Positions 19,095-28,767 of a stretch of 64,000 nucleotides of DNA are shown in pieces; the first letter of the stretch is position 1; every line of letters begins with the position of its first letter. Under the pieces are notes generated by a model. The model made no database searches, was not told where the DNA came from, and saw only the letters and a program-made list of their open reading frames with translations. The stretch covers positions 1 to 64,000 of the forward strand of contig NZ_QLLK01000001.1 in NCBI RefSeq assembly GCF_003259505.1. Reading direction: 5' to 3'. The DNA is from Algoriphagus yeomjeoni (lineage in GTDB: Bacteria > Bacteroidota > Bacteroidia > Cytophagales > Cyclobacteriaceae). Both the position numbers and the translations under genes were made by a program.

Positions 19095-20630
19095 CTAATA
19101 AATCCTCACTTCCTTGAAATGCGCATAGGAATCTGTTCCTCCCTTTGCCACTAATCCAAGTCGGAAGCCCATGCCCCAAGGGACTAAATGCTTCACATCT
19201 TGTTCTTCGCCAACTTGAATTGCTCTTCCATCCACGATAGCTGAAGTAGTCATTTTATAGCCGTCCTTCATGCTCAGGATCAACTTGACTTCTTTGCTAT
19301 CAGGAATTGTTTGAGTTGCTATTTCTCTGGTTTCTTGGTTGATCGTCTCCCAAAGAATCAGCTGATTTCCTTTTACTGAAATGCCCATTCCAGCCGGAGG
19401 AGCACCAAATCCGTTATTTGCCCCTCCGATCACCGCCAATCCTGCAGCTGCTTTCTCATCTGGAATAACTGTGGCCTCATAGTGATAATCCAATGATTTG
19501 GTGCCTTGCACCAAAAGTGTTCCCAGCATTTCATTTTCAGTTGAGGCTTGCAGTTGCAGACCAGCTTTACCTGTTTCGTATTGAATATCCTGAGTCACAC
19601 GCCATTGCCAAACTGGATCGAGTCGTTTTTTGAAATTATCAGTGAATTCCAGAGAAGCTTTACTTCGTTCATAGCCAGCATTATTGGCTAAAATTGGCCA
19701 GCCATCAGCAGTCCATTCTATTTTCTCCAAAACTCCCTGACGTCCCACGTACACAGATCCTTCCGTATTATAAGCATGATAAAGCATCCAAAAATCTCCG
19801 TCTTTCTCCACCACAGTCCCATGTCCAGCGCATTTCCAGTTTTCATTGTCTTTTAAAACTGGGTTCATGTCATACTTTTCCCAAGGTCCCAAAAGCGTTT
19901 TGCTTCGAGCTACTCCCGTGACATAATCACAGCTGATTTCGCAGCAGCCACGGGCGGAATAAGTCGCATAGAAGTAGCCGTTTTTTTGAAAAATGGCGAC
20001 GCCTTCCACGAGTCCACCTTCCCAGGGCTGGTCGTTGCGGAAAAGCTCATGTTTCTCTCCGATTAATTCAGTACGATTTTCGTTCACTTCCTGCGCCCAT
20101 ATCGGAGTTTTTTGACCCTTGCTGTTTCCGTCTTCCTTCCACAGCACATAGAGTTGCCCATTTTCATCACGTGTTTCAAAAGCATCGATCGAACCGTATT
20201 CCTGAGCTACAAGGGGACCGTGGTCAGTAAATTGACTTTCCGGAGAATCAGCACTGGCTACTGCCACAGAGAGCCGATTACTTTCTTTGTCCCGTGCGGT
20301 GTAGTAGGCGTATATTTTCTTTTGCTCCGCATCGTAAGAAAGCTCTGGCGCCCAAAAATTATTTTTCGCCCAATCCGGTGCACCAGCGGGAAAAATATAA
20401 TTAACCAATTCCCAATTCACCAAATCTGTGGACTTGAAGATCGGAAAAAGCGGCGCCCATTCATTGGAAGTGGCGGAAGCGTAGTAATACTTGCCGATTT
20501 TCACCACCGTCGGATCAGGTCGATCACCTGCCAAAACGGGATTGTCAAACGCACGGTTTTGGGCAAATCCTACTGCCGAAAGTCCCAGTATCAGGAAGAA
20601 AGCAGTAGCTGTTAAAAGAATTCTTTTCAT
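19095..20630 (-). CDS. Secreted glycoside hydrolase family 43 with C-terminal beta-sandwich
   Basis: The 511-residue enzyme has a signal peptide (ending AVGFAQ). The five-bladed GH43 propeller (about 25-330) shows the three acidic residues at expected places: base Asp in AGDRPDPTVVKIG, modulator Asp in EYGSIDAFET, and acid Glu in GGLVEGVAIF, plus a metal/structural His in CAGHGTVVEKDG. A C-terminal concanavalin-like sandwich (about 335-511) is typical for two-domain GH43 enzymes. These act on arabinan, arabinoxylan or xylo-oligosaccharides as arabinofuranosidases or xylosidases. A cysteine-rich RGCCEISCDY loop sits near the active site. Confidence 0.87.
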   Translation of the reverse strand: MKRILLTATAFFLILGLSAVGFAQNRAFDNPVLAGDRPDPTVVKIGKYYYASATSNEWAPLFPIFKSTDLVNWELVNYIFPAGAPDWAKNNFWAPELSYDAEQKKIYAYYTARDKESNRLSVAVASADSPESQFTDHGPLVAQEYGSIDAFETRDENGQLYVLWKEDGNSKGQKTPIWAQEVNENRTELIGEKHELFRNDQPWEGGLVEGVAIFQKNGYFYATYSARGCCEISCDYVTGVARSKTLLGPWEKYDMNPVLKDNENWKCAGHGTVVEKDGDFWMLYHAYNTEGSVYVGRQGVLEKIEWTADGWPILANNAGYERSKASLEFTDNFKKRLDPVWQWRVTQDIQYETGKAGLQLQASTENEMLGTLLVQGTKSLDYHYEATVIPDEKAAAGLAVIGGANNGFGAPPAGMGISVKGNQLILWETINQETREIATQTIPDSKEVKLILSMKDGYKMTTSAIVDGRAIQVGEEQDVKHLVPWGMGFRLGLVAKGGTDSYAHFKEVRIY

Positions 20631-20671
20631 TGATTTTTGGGTTATTTTCTAACTGTAGAAAAGCAGGGGGG

Positions 20672-21012
20672 CTAAGCTTTACCACTAATTTTCTTCGGAT
20701 CATCATTTAAGCATCCCTTCTCTATGGAGAAACAGTTATAGTTCTCTCCTAGGTTTGCTGTAAGGCCATCTTTATAGACGAAAAATCTAAAGCTTTCTGG
20801 CCTTTCGGGAAGCTTGATCATCAACCGGGCGCCTTTGGCGCCCGGTTGATGAAGTAAAATTGATTTGTATTTTCTGTGGGGATTCGGTCTACGATCGTGA
20901 CCGAGTTATTAGAGTTTTTGGTAGGGTTGCAAGAAATCAGTTGTGCACTGAGAAATAGTGCAAGGGCTGATTTAAAGTGGTTTCTTGACATTTTTAGCAG
21001 GTTTTGGGACAA
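20672..21012 (-). pseudogene. Decayed N-terminal remnant, probably of a GH127-like beta-L-arabinofuranosidase
   Basis: The frame opens with a lipoprotein signal (SALALFLSAQLISCNPTK) and runs to residue 63, where a stop falls in a perfect palindrome. The last residues FYFINRAPKAPG resemble the N-terminal NRAPL-P motif of DUF1680/GH127 enzymes. After the palindrome the text continues in another frame as IKLPERPES then VYKDGLTANLGE, which matches the IKLP and DGLTG-L-E pattern that follows in that family, and soon ends at 20672. Most of the usual 600-plus residues are missing. The family call rests on short motifs only. It lies between the two GH43 genes, where a beta-arabinofuranosidase would fit. 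Confidence 0.45.
20818..20852. repeat. Perfect 35-bp palindromic hairpin
   Basis: The arms TCATCAACCGGGCGCC (20818-20833) and GGCGCCCGGTTGATGA (20837-20852) are perfect 16-nt complements around a TTT loop. No T-run follows on either strand, so it is not a standard terminator. It lies exactly where the GH127-like remnant loses its frame, which suggests an inserted or rearranged element. Confidence 0.7.
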
Positions 21013-21091
21013 TGAAAGTTCCCGAGATTGCTACGCCTTGTTTCAGACTAGGCTTGATTTTGGTCGTGTTTCTAGTGTAAGTCTTTTTCAT
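20972..21091 (-). CDS. Possible 39-residue basic peptide
   Basis: A short ORF starts at ATG 21089-21091 and encodes a basic peptide beginning MKKTYTRNTTKIKPSLKQG and ending NVKKPL. It overlaps the start of the GH127-like remnant in another frame. There is no homologue I recognise and no clear ribosome site; it could be a leader peptide of the former operon or chance. Confidence 0.22.
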   Translation of the reverse strand: MKKTYTRNTTKIKPSLKQGVAISGTFIVPKPAKNVKKPL

Positions 21092-21240
21092 AATAGGTTT
21101 GGGTTTTTGTTAATAAATGAGTTTAAACCCCAAGTTAACAATGTAAATCTAAAATGGCCTTCATTATTGAAAGCAAAATGTAAATGTCTCCAAACCTTTT
21201 TTGAAATTTATATACTTCTATTTCAGGTTCTTGGAAAAAT

Positions 21241-22308
21241 CTAATCCAAAATGGGAGATTGCTGACTGGTGGTACTAGGTTCTCTACCTGCCACACTTGG
21301 CCAGCCATTTGCCCAGATTAACTTATCCAAAAGCAATACTCGTCGATTAGTGCCATTATTCAGTTTAGGCTTTTGTTTTGCCATTCCATGATACAATAAC
21401 CAATCCTGACCTTCAGCATCAGTTACAATTTCGGCATTGTGTCCTGGACCTGCATAGCCATTTCCGCTTGTATTTCTGCCTACCACTAAGGTGCCGGAAC
21501 CTGAGTCCATCAAGCTTTTGCCATCCTTGTCCAGATAAGGCCCTTCCAACTTCTCAGATCTGCCTACCAACACTCTGTAGGTACTATTGGCTCCTTCGCA
21601 GCATGTTCCAGCAGAACCGAACAAGTAATAGTATCCGTCTTTCTGATAGACATAAGCAGCTTCGAGGTGATTACCTGCCACTTGAACTTTTACACCAGTT
21701 GGCTTTTTGCCATCGGCAGTTAATTCTGTTAGATACAAACCATGGAAACTCCCCCACATCAGGTATTTCTTGCCGTCATTTTCGATATAAAATGGATCTA
21801 TGGAATTCGCAACGCCAATTTCTTCTGAGTCAAAAACCTTCCCTTGATCTACAAATGGTCCTTCCGGCTTGGCAGCAATTGCCAATCCCACTCCAGGGTT
21901 AGGGTCTCCCCAAGTAGAAAATGAATAATACATATAAAATTGGTTGCCTACCTGAGTTACATCTGGAGCCCAGATGCCTCCTCGTTCTTTCCAATCAGGC
22001 TTTTTGTCCATCGAATTGCCCACCAATTCCCAATTAACCAAGTCTTTTGATTTGATCACAGGAACTAGGTGATAACCACCTTCCTCTCCCCAATTGTCTT
22101 CTGTGCCGTAAGCATAGAATTCATTTCCTACCTGAACCACTGTTGGATCTGCCAATACAGGCTCGAAAACAGGATTTGTATAGTTGAGCGTATCTGTTTG
22201 CTGCGGATTATCGGAGTCTATAACTTGACCGTCATTCGTCGCTGAGCAGGAAGTAAAAGCAAGTAAAAGGCAAATGGATAGGTACATATGATATTTTTTT
22301 CTAAACAT
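21241..22308 (-). CDS. Glycoside hydrolase family 43 lipoprotein
   Basis: The product (355 residues from the chosen ATG at 22308; an upstream start at 22329 is possible but gives a poorer signal) has a lipobox LAFTSCSA. The GH43 propeller carries the base Asp in LADPTVVQVG, the modulator Asp in NSIDPFYIEND, the acid-like Glu in HLEAAYVYQKDG and the conserved GPGHNAEIVTD histidine strand. This pattern is close to arabinan endo-1,5-alpha-L-arabinanases and related arabinofuranosidases. As a lipoprotein it may sit on the outer membrane next to SusC/SusD. It is the fourth gene of the SusC-SusD-DUF3823 operon. Confidence 0.85.
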   Translation of the reverse strand: MFRKKYHMYLSICLLLAFTSCSATNDGQVIDSDNPQQTDTLNYTNPVFEPVLADPTVVQVGNEFYAYGTEDNWGEEGGYHLVPVIKSKDLVNWELVGNSMDKKPDWKERGGIWAPDVTQVGNQFYMYYSFSTWGDPNPGVGLAIAAKPEGPFVDQGKVFDSEEIGVANSIDPFYIENDGKKYLMWGSFHGLYLTELTADGKKPTGVKVQVAGNHLEAAYVYQKDGYYYLFGSAGTCCEGANSTYRVLVGRSEKLEGPYLDKDGKSLMDSGSGTLVVGRNTSGNGYAGPGHNAEIVTDAEGQDWLLYHGMAKQKPKLNNGTNRRVLLLDKLIWANGWPSVAGREPSTTSQQSPILD

Positions 22309-22377
22309 AAGATAAAATAGCCGGGTCACCCAGAACCCATCTCACTGGCTGGGATCGCCGGCTTATCCATAAGAGGC

Positions 22378-23082
22378 TTATAGATTTACTTTGACAATTT
22401 GCGAAAATATTCTATCCTCTACACCTTCTAATTTTACTCCAATGCGTGCATAGGCGTAGTTCTGAGTAGGAACTCTATCCGGAACATTCACTTCCATAGA
22501 GATGGAAGATAAACCTTCCAAGTCTCCTCCGCCTCTATTTGCGGTAGCGATACTGGTTCGGTTATCCACAAATGAGGTTTTACTTACGTAAAGAGAAACC
22601 TCCTGTATATTCTTGGCATTGGAATCAGTGATAATCTGTTCTAAGTCAAAAGTCGCTGTTACTTTGTCCGTTCCACCGCTGATGGAAGCGTCGCGAATCA
22701 TATAATAAGGCATCACCTCTATGTCCATGGTACGACTTCCTGTGAGACTGATAGGAATTGTGTCATTACCTGATTGATCATTAGTGATCTTTCTGAATGG
22801 TCCCTGATTATTTGGTATGATCATTTTATAATCCCCTTTGAATAGAAGGGAAGAATAAGATCCATCCTGATCAACAGCGACGCCGATATTGCCAAGTCGC
22901 TGCCAGCCAGATTCCCAGAGCTCGATGTAGACGTCGTTATAACTCACGCCGATTGGCTCTCCTTGGTATACGATCCTGCCTTCCAATTGGAAGCTAGGCT
23001 CGTCGTAATTGTCATATTTACAGGATGCTAGGGAGGCTACTATTCCCATCATTCCCAGTATATTTTTGAAATTTAGTTTCAT
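22378..23082 (-). CDS. DUF3823 lipoprotein, probable surface glycan-binding protein
   Basis: The 234-residue protein has a lipobox (SLASCKYDN). It follows the DUF3823 layout: an N-terminal beta-sandwich with FQLEGRIVYQGEPIGVSYNDVYIELWESGW, a DGSYSSLLFKGDYKMIIPNNQGPF stretch, and a second C-terminal sandwich. Genes of this family directly follow SusC/SusD pairs in Bacteroidetes loci, and their products are thought to bind glycan at the cell surface in the position of SusE/SusF. The gap to the SusD gene is 24 nt, so co-transcription is likely. Confidence 0.85.
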   Translation of the reverse strand: MKLNFKNILGMMGIVASLASCKYDNYDEPSFQLEGRIVYQGEPIGVSYNDVYIELWESGWQRLGNIGVAVDQDGSYSSLLFKGDYKMIIPNNQGPFRKITNDQSGNDTIPISLTGSRTMDIEVMPYYMIRDASISGGTDKVTATFDLEQIITDSNAKNIQEVSLYVSKTSFVDNRTSIATANRGGGDLEGLSSISMEVNVPDRVPTQNYAYARIGVKLEGVEDRIFSQIVKVNL

Positions 23083-23106
23083 TACTTATTGAGTTTAGAG
23101 GAATAC

Positions 23107-24975
23107 TTATTGATTAGGATTTCTGACAATCATCGGATTGTTGTTTCTCACATTATCTCCTATTAGAGAATAGTAATTTCCTAATCTGAATCTGTGTGCA
23201 TTGAAAACCGGGGCAGGTAGAAACTCTTCGAAAATCCACTTTTCATGATTCGGAGAACCTGGCTCATAATATTTGAATGGCTTCAGACCAAAAACCCGTG
23301 TACTAACTGCCAAAGCATTACCAGGATTATTAGTGAGATCTGTGGTCTCACCGTTCCAAACTCGGTGTGCCAATCTCCAGCGCTTTTTGTCCCATAGAAT
23401 GTGATTCTCAAAAGCCAACTCGACCTTACGCTCATGCACTATTCTGTCAAAATCAATTTCGCTTGGCGTCAAATCAATCGGGAAGCCAGCTCTTCGTCTC
23501 ACCTGATTCATGTATTCTGCAGCTTTGTCCAACTGATCCAATTCAAAAGCAGCCTCAGCAGCATTCAACAGAATTTCCGCATACCTGAATCTTACCAACC
23601 AAACCGCAGAACCAGTACCTCTTTGACCAGAGCCTACAGATGTATCTACATATTTTCTTAAGTAAAAACCGTTTTGAGCTGACCATTCCAATTGATCAAT
23701 TGGGCCGTCAAAACCAACAACCTGCTGAAGACCGGATCCTCCAGGCAGAGTAGCTTGCCCACCTAATTGGCCAGAAGTGATCACTGATCCGTCAGCTAAC
23801 TTATAACCGGCCCAGATATCTACTTCTTTGCCTCTGAAAGTTGAGCCCGGTACGATCACCGTTCCCATCAATCTCGGATCTCTTCCTTCGAAAATATCCA
23901 TTGGATCATCGTAATAAATAGGATCTCCAGACGCATCTTTTGTAGGCAATTCTGCGAAAGTATTGTCAAGTAATTCATATGACTGAATGAGGTTAAGCGA
24001 TGGATTCATCTTTCCTCCGGAAGTATTTTCCTCTCTTAGTGAACGAGGGATATTCTCAATGGTAAACCCGTGAGTTCTTCCTTGGACTAGGAAGTCCTTG
24101 GCCATAATGATCTCATTGTTCGAGTTTTTATTGAGGAAAATATTGGAATAGTTCTCTGACTTGTCTGGATCCTGGTCATACAGCTCGTATGTTCCAAGAG
24201 CCATTACTTCCTCTGAAGCTTTTAAAGCCTTGGTATAATATCCATCAGCCATACTGGAAGGAATGCCCACCTCTCCACCTGGAAGAGATACCTCAGGAGT
24301 CAATTGACCATAATTGGCAATAGATCCGGCATATAACGCTGCTCTCGAAATCAGCGCAAGTGCAGCACCTTTGGTTGCTCTGGATTTTGTGTTTCCGTTT
24401 GGAAGATCATTTTTCACAGCTTCCATCTCTTCGATCACAAAGTCATAAACTTCGTGCTCCTTAGCTCTAGGATGTTGGAGGTAAGTTGGGTCACCGCTGT
24501 AGTCATATTCCAAAGGCTCCAATATTAATGGTACGCCACCCATTCTCTTCACATGCTCGAAGTACACCATAGCTCGGATGAACTTGGCTTCAGCCAAAAA
24601 TCTGGTTTTTGATTCCTCAGAAATTTCGGTTGCTTCTTCACATTTCCGTATGAAAAGATTCAGGTCCCGGATGTAGCCGTAGTCCCACATTCCCCAGTCA
24701 CCATAGCCATACTCTTGGTTTTGATGTCTCCAATAGTCGCCAGCGTTGCTCGCAAAAGTCTCATCGAAATTGGCATATTCCCACCAGTTTTCCAGTCCCT
24801 GATAATCTGGAAGTCTATTGTACAGATCAGCCAGCACGGAGAATACTAAGTCATCATTTGCCCAAACCTGATCTTCTCCAAGAATATCAGTAGGTTCTCT
24901 ATCTAAAAACTCGTCATTGTTACATCCTGCAAAAGCAAGGAAAATGACTAGGTATATATATTTCAAATTTTTCAT
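23107..24975 (-). CDS. SusD/RagB-family nutrient-binding outer-membrane lipoprotein
   Basis: From ATG 24975 the protein is 622 residues and starts with a clean lipobox (LVIFLAFAGCNND); the longer open frame upstream to 25056 lies inside the SusC gene and is ignored. SusD features are FLDREPTDILGEDQVW, the TPR-like LAEAKFIRAMVYFEHVKRMGGVPL, RFRYAEILLNAAEAAFELD, and the C-terminal VHERKVELAFENHILWDKKRW. SusD lids the SusC channel and captures oligosaccharides at the cell surface. The gap from SusC is 16 nt. Confidence 0.94.
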   Translation of the reverse strand: MKNLKYIYLVIFLAFAGCNNDEFLDREPTDILGEDQVWANDDLVFSVLADLYNRLPDYQGLENWWEYANFDETFASNAGDYWRHQNQEYGYGDWGMWDYGYIRDLNLFIRKCEEATEISEESKTRFLAEAKFIRAMVYFEHVKRMGGVPLILEPLEYDYSGDPTYLQHPRAKEHEVYDFVIEEMEAVKNDLPNGNTKSRATKGAALALISRAALYAGSIANYGQLTPEVSLPGGEVGIPSSMADGYYTKALKASEEVMALGTYELYDQDPDKSENYSNIFLNKNSNNEIIMAKDFLVQGRTHGFTIENIPRSLREENTSGGKMNPSLNLIQSYELLDNTFAELPTKDASGDPIYYDDPMDIFEGRDPRLMGTVIVPGSTFRGKEVDIWAGYKLADGSVITSGQLGGQATLPGGSGLQQVVGFDGPIDQLEWSAQNGFYLRKYVDTSVGSGQRGTGSAVWLVRFRYAEILLNAAEAAFELDQLDKAAEYMNQVRRRAGFPIDLTPSEIDFDRIVHERKVELAFENHILWDKKRWRLAHRVWNGETTDLTNNPGNALAVSTRVFGLKPFKYYEPGSPNHEKWIFEEFLPAPVFNAHRFRLGNYYSLIGDNVRNNNPMIVRNPNQ

Positions 24976-24991
24976 TGTTCGTTCGGGTTTA

Positions 24992-27900
24992 TTAGAATGA
25001 CACGTTGAATCCCACATTGACCACTTTATTCTGTGGATACTGCAAGCCATTTTCATCTGCTACTTCCGGATCTATTCCGAACTGATGCACATTATCAAGC
25101 GCAAACAGGTTGAAGCTGCTCACATATATTCGTGCTCTGGACATATTCCATCTGTTCAGCACTTTCTCAGGAAGTGAGTATCCCAATTCAAGGGTTCTCA
25201 TTCTTAGGTATTTTACGTTAGTCAGCCACCAGGTAGAGTTCTTGTTGTAGTTACTATGGCCACCGGTGTTGAATCTCAATGGAGGGTTTTTACCTGGAAT
25301 CCACTCACTGTTGATGTCCAAAATATCTTCTCTGTGATAGCGGTCGTCATACATGGAGGCCAATAGGTTTCCGCCGTTTTGGTATGGCCAGCGCATTTCC
25401 CAATTTTGATTGTAAGAGTACATTCCTCCACCAGAGAAGTCAGCTGTAAGGTCAAATCCTTTGTATTGGAAATTGAAGTTTAGACCAAAATTCAAGCTTG
25501 GTAGAGCACCAGATTGGTATCCAATTGGGCGCACATCATAGCCATCGATTTTGCCATCCATGTTTACATCTTTGTAGATCAAATCTCCAGGCAGCAAAGT
25601 CTTGTTTCCCTGTCCGTCGATATTAACCGGATAATCGTTGATTGCTTCGAAAGACTCAAATTGTCCAGTGACTTCATATCCCCAAAAAATCCCGTTGTAA
25701 CGACCTTCACGGGAGTTTCTGTACTGATCCCAAGATGAACTGAAGGTTGGGTTATAGGATTCTACAAATTTGCTTCTTGAATAAGACACGTTACCGCCAA
25801 TTCTGAATACTAAGTCACCTGCTCTTCCATTCCAATTGATAGCGGCTTCAGCACCGGAATTAGAATCCGAGTTTAAGTTTTCATCTGTCAAGCCATAACC
25901 AAGCTCCAGCGGTAAGAATATATCATTTCGTACACCTCTAAGGCCAGTTCTTTTTCTATTGAAATAATCCAAAGCCCCTGTGATTTTGCCACTGCCAAAG
26001 GAGAAGTCTATCCCTATATCTGCTATCGTTGCCACGTACCAGGAGAGGTTGTCAATTGGCTGACCTGTATTTGCAGACCCCTGGATATTTTCTCCGTCTA
26101 CAATTACCGTGGAAGATCCATATCTGTACCCAGTGAGGTAATCAAATGGGCCGATTCCAATATTATCATCACCCAGTTGTCCATAAGATGCTCTGATTTT
26201 AAGTTCATCCATATTCAAATTGCTGGAGAAATCATCCATAAATCCTTCTTCAGAGATTCTCCAGCCCGCAGAAACGGAAGGGAAGAAGCCCCAGCGATTG
26301 TCTGGTGAGAATTTCCAGGAAGCATCTGCACGACCTGCTACCTCAAGTAGATATTTGCCCGCATAGTCATAATTTACACGTCCCACATAACCGATTCTGG
26401 CCTCTACTTGACGCTCGTCATTATAAGTGTCTGTATCAGCAAACTCAATAATGTCCAAGTAATTATTGGTAGGTACTGAGTGCAGGAAATTATAAAGACG
26501 GGTTCGCTCGATGCGCTCGTTCAAAAAGAATGCGGATACATTGTGCTTTTCGGCAAAGGTCTTATTGTAGTTCAAAGAAAGCTGCCATACATTTTCCATG
26601 ATTTTAGTCTGACCCCGATCTCGGTATGGGTTGTCATTTCCCCCGGATCTGAAATACTCATCCGTCTCAGGATTGTACCCAAACACATCATAAGTGTATT
26701 CAAAGGTGTTGAACATGTTGTCTGCCAAATAGTAGGAATACATTCCTTTGGCTTTCAGGCCTTCTACAATCTCGTATTCAGCGATAAAGTTGGTCTGAAG
26801 CACCTGCCACTTGTTTTCATAAAAACCGGTACGGTCATAGTTTAGCAGCGCCCAATTCGTCTCGATATTGTTGATGTTAGCAGGATAATCAGGATTGTCA
26901 TTGGCGTACGGCCGCTCGGTTGGTCTATTTCTGAAAAGCGCAAACCTTGGCTGCCAGTAATCATCTCCACCGGGAACACCTGGGTTTTCACGGTTTTCTA
27001 TACGACCGTTGATCTGCATTCCTACAGTCAACTTATCTGTGATTTCGGTCGTGATATTTGACTGAATGTTAGTTCTATTAAATTCAAATTCATCTGAGAA
27101 CACGGACTTTTGATCAAACCGGGTTACAGATAAATAGTAATTCGTGCGCTCTGATCCACCGGAAACTGATGCATTGAAGTTACTTTGAGGCGCATTTCCT
27201 TGGATTATAAAATCCTGCCAATCAAATGACCTGTAGCCATATTCAGTACCCTGCTTCCATTTTTCCAATTCTTCAGCAGTGATATTGGTATTACCAAACT
27301 GGTTAATATCGGCATCTGCTCTACCCAGCATCCATTCGTAAGCATCCACTCCTTCTGGGAACCTGGACCAGTTTTGGACTCCGTAATATCCATTGATGTT
27401 GATAGTAGGAGTTTCTCCACGTTTGCCTTGCTTGGTTTTCACCACGACTACACCATTTGCAGCTCGGGAACCATAAACGGCCGCCGATGCATCTTTAAGT
27501 ATGGTGATACTTTCTATATCGCCCGGAGCTAGGTTGTTAAACTGTCCTTCGTCCTTTTGGATTCCATCAATTACGAACAAAGGCGTACCCATATTTCGAA
27601 TCTGAAGCCAAGCTCCAGCGCCAGGTCTGCCATCAGGCTGACGGAAAGCTAAGCCTGCCATTTTACCGGCTAGCGCACCAGATACGGTTGCAGATGGGGC
27701 TTTATCAATATCCCGACTTGTTACATTCGCCACAGCACCGGTGATAGTTTCTTTTTGCTGCTCTCCGTAACCGACTACGATTACTTCATCCAGGCTTCCA
27801 AGATCACTTACTAATTCTAAATCCAGTTCGGTCTGGCTTCCGACTAATACTTCTTGGGTTTTGAATCCTATAAATGAGATTCGGAGTGAAGCATTATCAC

Positions 27901-28114
27901 TTTTTAATTCGAGGACAAAATTACCGTCCAGATCTGTGACGGTTCCGTTAGTCGTTCCTTTTTCGAGGATACTGACCCCAGGCAAAGGCTCTCCAGAGGA
28001 CTCTTCGAGGATCGTGCCTCGGATCGTGGTGCCGGTCTGAGCTAGTAGCGGCAGTACCGCTAACATCCCTATAAGGAGCATCAGAGTAGATTTCATGAGA
28101 AGAAGTCTTTTCAT
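24992..28114 (-). CDS. SusC/RagA-family TonB-dependent outer-membrane transporter
   Basis: The 1040-residue protein has a signal peptide (ending LPLLAQ), a carboxypeptidase-D-regulatory-like domain (about 30-105, GTILEESSGEPLPGVSI), the TonB-box-like DEVIVVGYGEQQ, a plug domain with PLFVIDGIQ and ITILKDASAAVYGSRAANG, and a beta-barrel that ends in VVNVGFNVSF with a terminal Phe. It imports oligosaccharides using TonB energy together with the SusD lid. An alternative start at 28096 (MKSTLMLLIG) would remove six residues. It is the first gene of the utilisation operon and is divergent from its likely regulator. Confidence 0.95.
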   Translation of the reverse strand: MKRLLLMKSTLMLLIGMLAVLPLLAQTGTTIRGTILEESSGEPLPGVSILEKGTTNGTVTDLDGNFVLELKSDNASLRISFIGFKTQEVLVGSQTELDLELVSDLGSLDEVIVVGYGEQQKETITGAVANVTSRDIDKAPSATVSGALAGKMAGLAFRQPDGRPGAGAWLQIRNMGTPLFVIDGIQKDEGQFNNLAPGDIESITILKDASAAVYGSRAANGVVVVKTKQGKRGETPTININGYYGVQNWSRFPEGVDAYEWMLGRADADINQFGNTNITAEELEKWKQGTEYGYRSFDWQDFIIQGNAPQSNFNASVSGGSERTNYYLSVTRFDQKSVFSDEFEFNRTNIQSNITTEITDKLTVGMQINGRIENRENPGVPGGDDYWQPRFALFRNRPTERPYANDNPDYPANINNIETNWALLNYDRTGFYENKWQVLQTNFIAEYEIVEGLKAKGMYSYYLADNMFNTFEYTYDVFGYNPETDEYFRSGGNDNPYRDRGQTKIMENVWQLSLNYNKTFAEKHNVSAFFLNERIERTRLYNFLHSVPTNNYLDIIEFADTDTYNDERQVEARIGYVGRVNYDYAGKYLLEVAGRADASWKFSPDNRWGFFPSVSAGWRISEEGFMDDFSSNLNMDELKIRASYGQLGDDNIGIGPFDYLTGYRYGSSTVIVDGENIQGSANTGQPIDNLSWYVATIADIGIDFSFGSGKITGALDYFNRKRTGLRGVRNDIFLPLELGYGLTDENLNSDSNSGAEAAINWNGRAGDLVFRIGGNVSYSRSKFVESYNPTFSSSWDQYRNSREGRYNGIFWGYEVTGQFESFEAINDYPVNIDGQGNKTLLPGDLIYKDVNMDGKIDGYDVRPIGYQSGALPSLNFGLNFNFQYKGFDLTADFSGGGMYSYNQNWEMRWPYQNGGNLLASMYDDRYHREDILDINSEWIPGKNPPLRFNTGGHSNYNKNSTWWLTNVKYLRMRTLELGYSLPEKVLNRWNMSRARIYVSSFNLFALDNVHQFGIDPEVADENGLQYPQNKVVNVGFNVSF

Positions 28115-28236
28115 ATGATTTCATTTTGGGTTAAAAATTATATAAATAAATAGGTGTTCGGTTTAGGCAATATTTTCCAATGAAGCCTTGAAAAAGGCAC
28201 TTTCAAACATTTAGAAATAGAGGGAAAACACTGCGT

Positions 28237-28277
28237 TAGCCTGTGTAAACAATCTAGTAAGCTAGATCTTCAGGCTA
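28237..28277 (-). promoter_or_regulatory. Nested hairpin in the SusC upstream region
   Basis: Outer arms TAGCCTG (28237-28243) and CAGGCTA (28271-28277) enclose a perfect inner hairpin ATCTAG-TAAG-CTAGAT (28252-28267). It lies 123-163 nt upstream of the SusC start. It could be an operator for the AraC-type regulator or a structured leader; the sequence cannot decide. Confidence 0.35.
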
Positions 28278-28612
28278 GGTGGGAGTTGGTGTTTTTAGCA
28301 TAGAGGTTTATTGAGGGTTATGTGTAAATAAATAAGTATCGAATAGGAGCTTTATCTTAAGTGAAAAGGCTCTTTTTCCGATAGTATAAAAGTAATTTCC
28401 ACCGAGGCGAGCTTATATCACTAATACTTCAAAAAATAAAAGATTTACCGCTCCAGCTTTTCGTTAATCTTGTTAAAACTCTAAAATCAAAATATAATTC
28501 TGACTTTTGGTTATTTATCTAGTATTTATGTGTCAAATTTGTTGTTAATTCTTTAAAAAGTAAATCAATATTCTGAATTTAATAAGATCTAGATAAACTG
28601 GTCCGAAATCGA

Positions 28613-28645
28613 TTGCGAACTGAAAAGTCTAGTAGGGTAGTTTTG
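28613..28645 (+). promoter_or_regulatory. Candidate Bacteroidetes promoter of the HTCS gene
   Basis: TAGTTTTG at 28638-28645 fits the Bacteroidetes -7 consensus TAnnTTTG, and a TTG at 28613-28615 stands 22 nt upstream as a -33 element. Transcription would start about 115 nt before the ATG. The rest of the 653-nt divergent intergenic region shows no ORF. Confidence 0.4.
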
Positions 28646-28767
28646 TAACTTATCGGTCATCAAATGATAAAAATTCTCCAATCATTCATCAGAGAATGTA
28701 ATTATTGAGTTCAAAATGAGCTAGCTAGGCGGATTTTGATAATTTCAGCATTACAACCCAAAATCCT

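Noticed and set aside
20876..21244. Open frame of 122 codons on the plus strand
   Set aside because: It is antisense to the lipoprotein signal of the GH127-like remnant and has no recognisable protein features.
24975..25056. Longer start of the SusD gene
   Set aside because: The extra 27 residues lie in the SusC coding end and would hide the lipoprotein signal.
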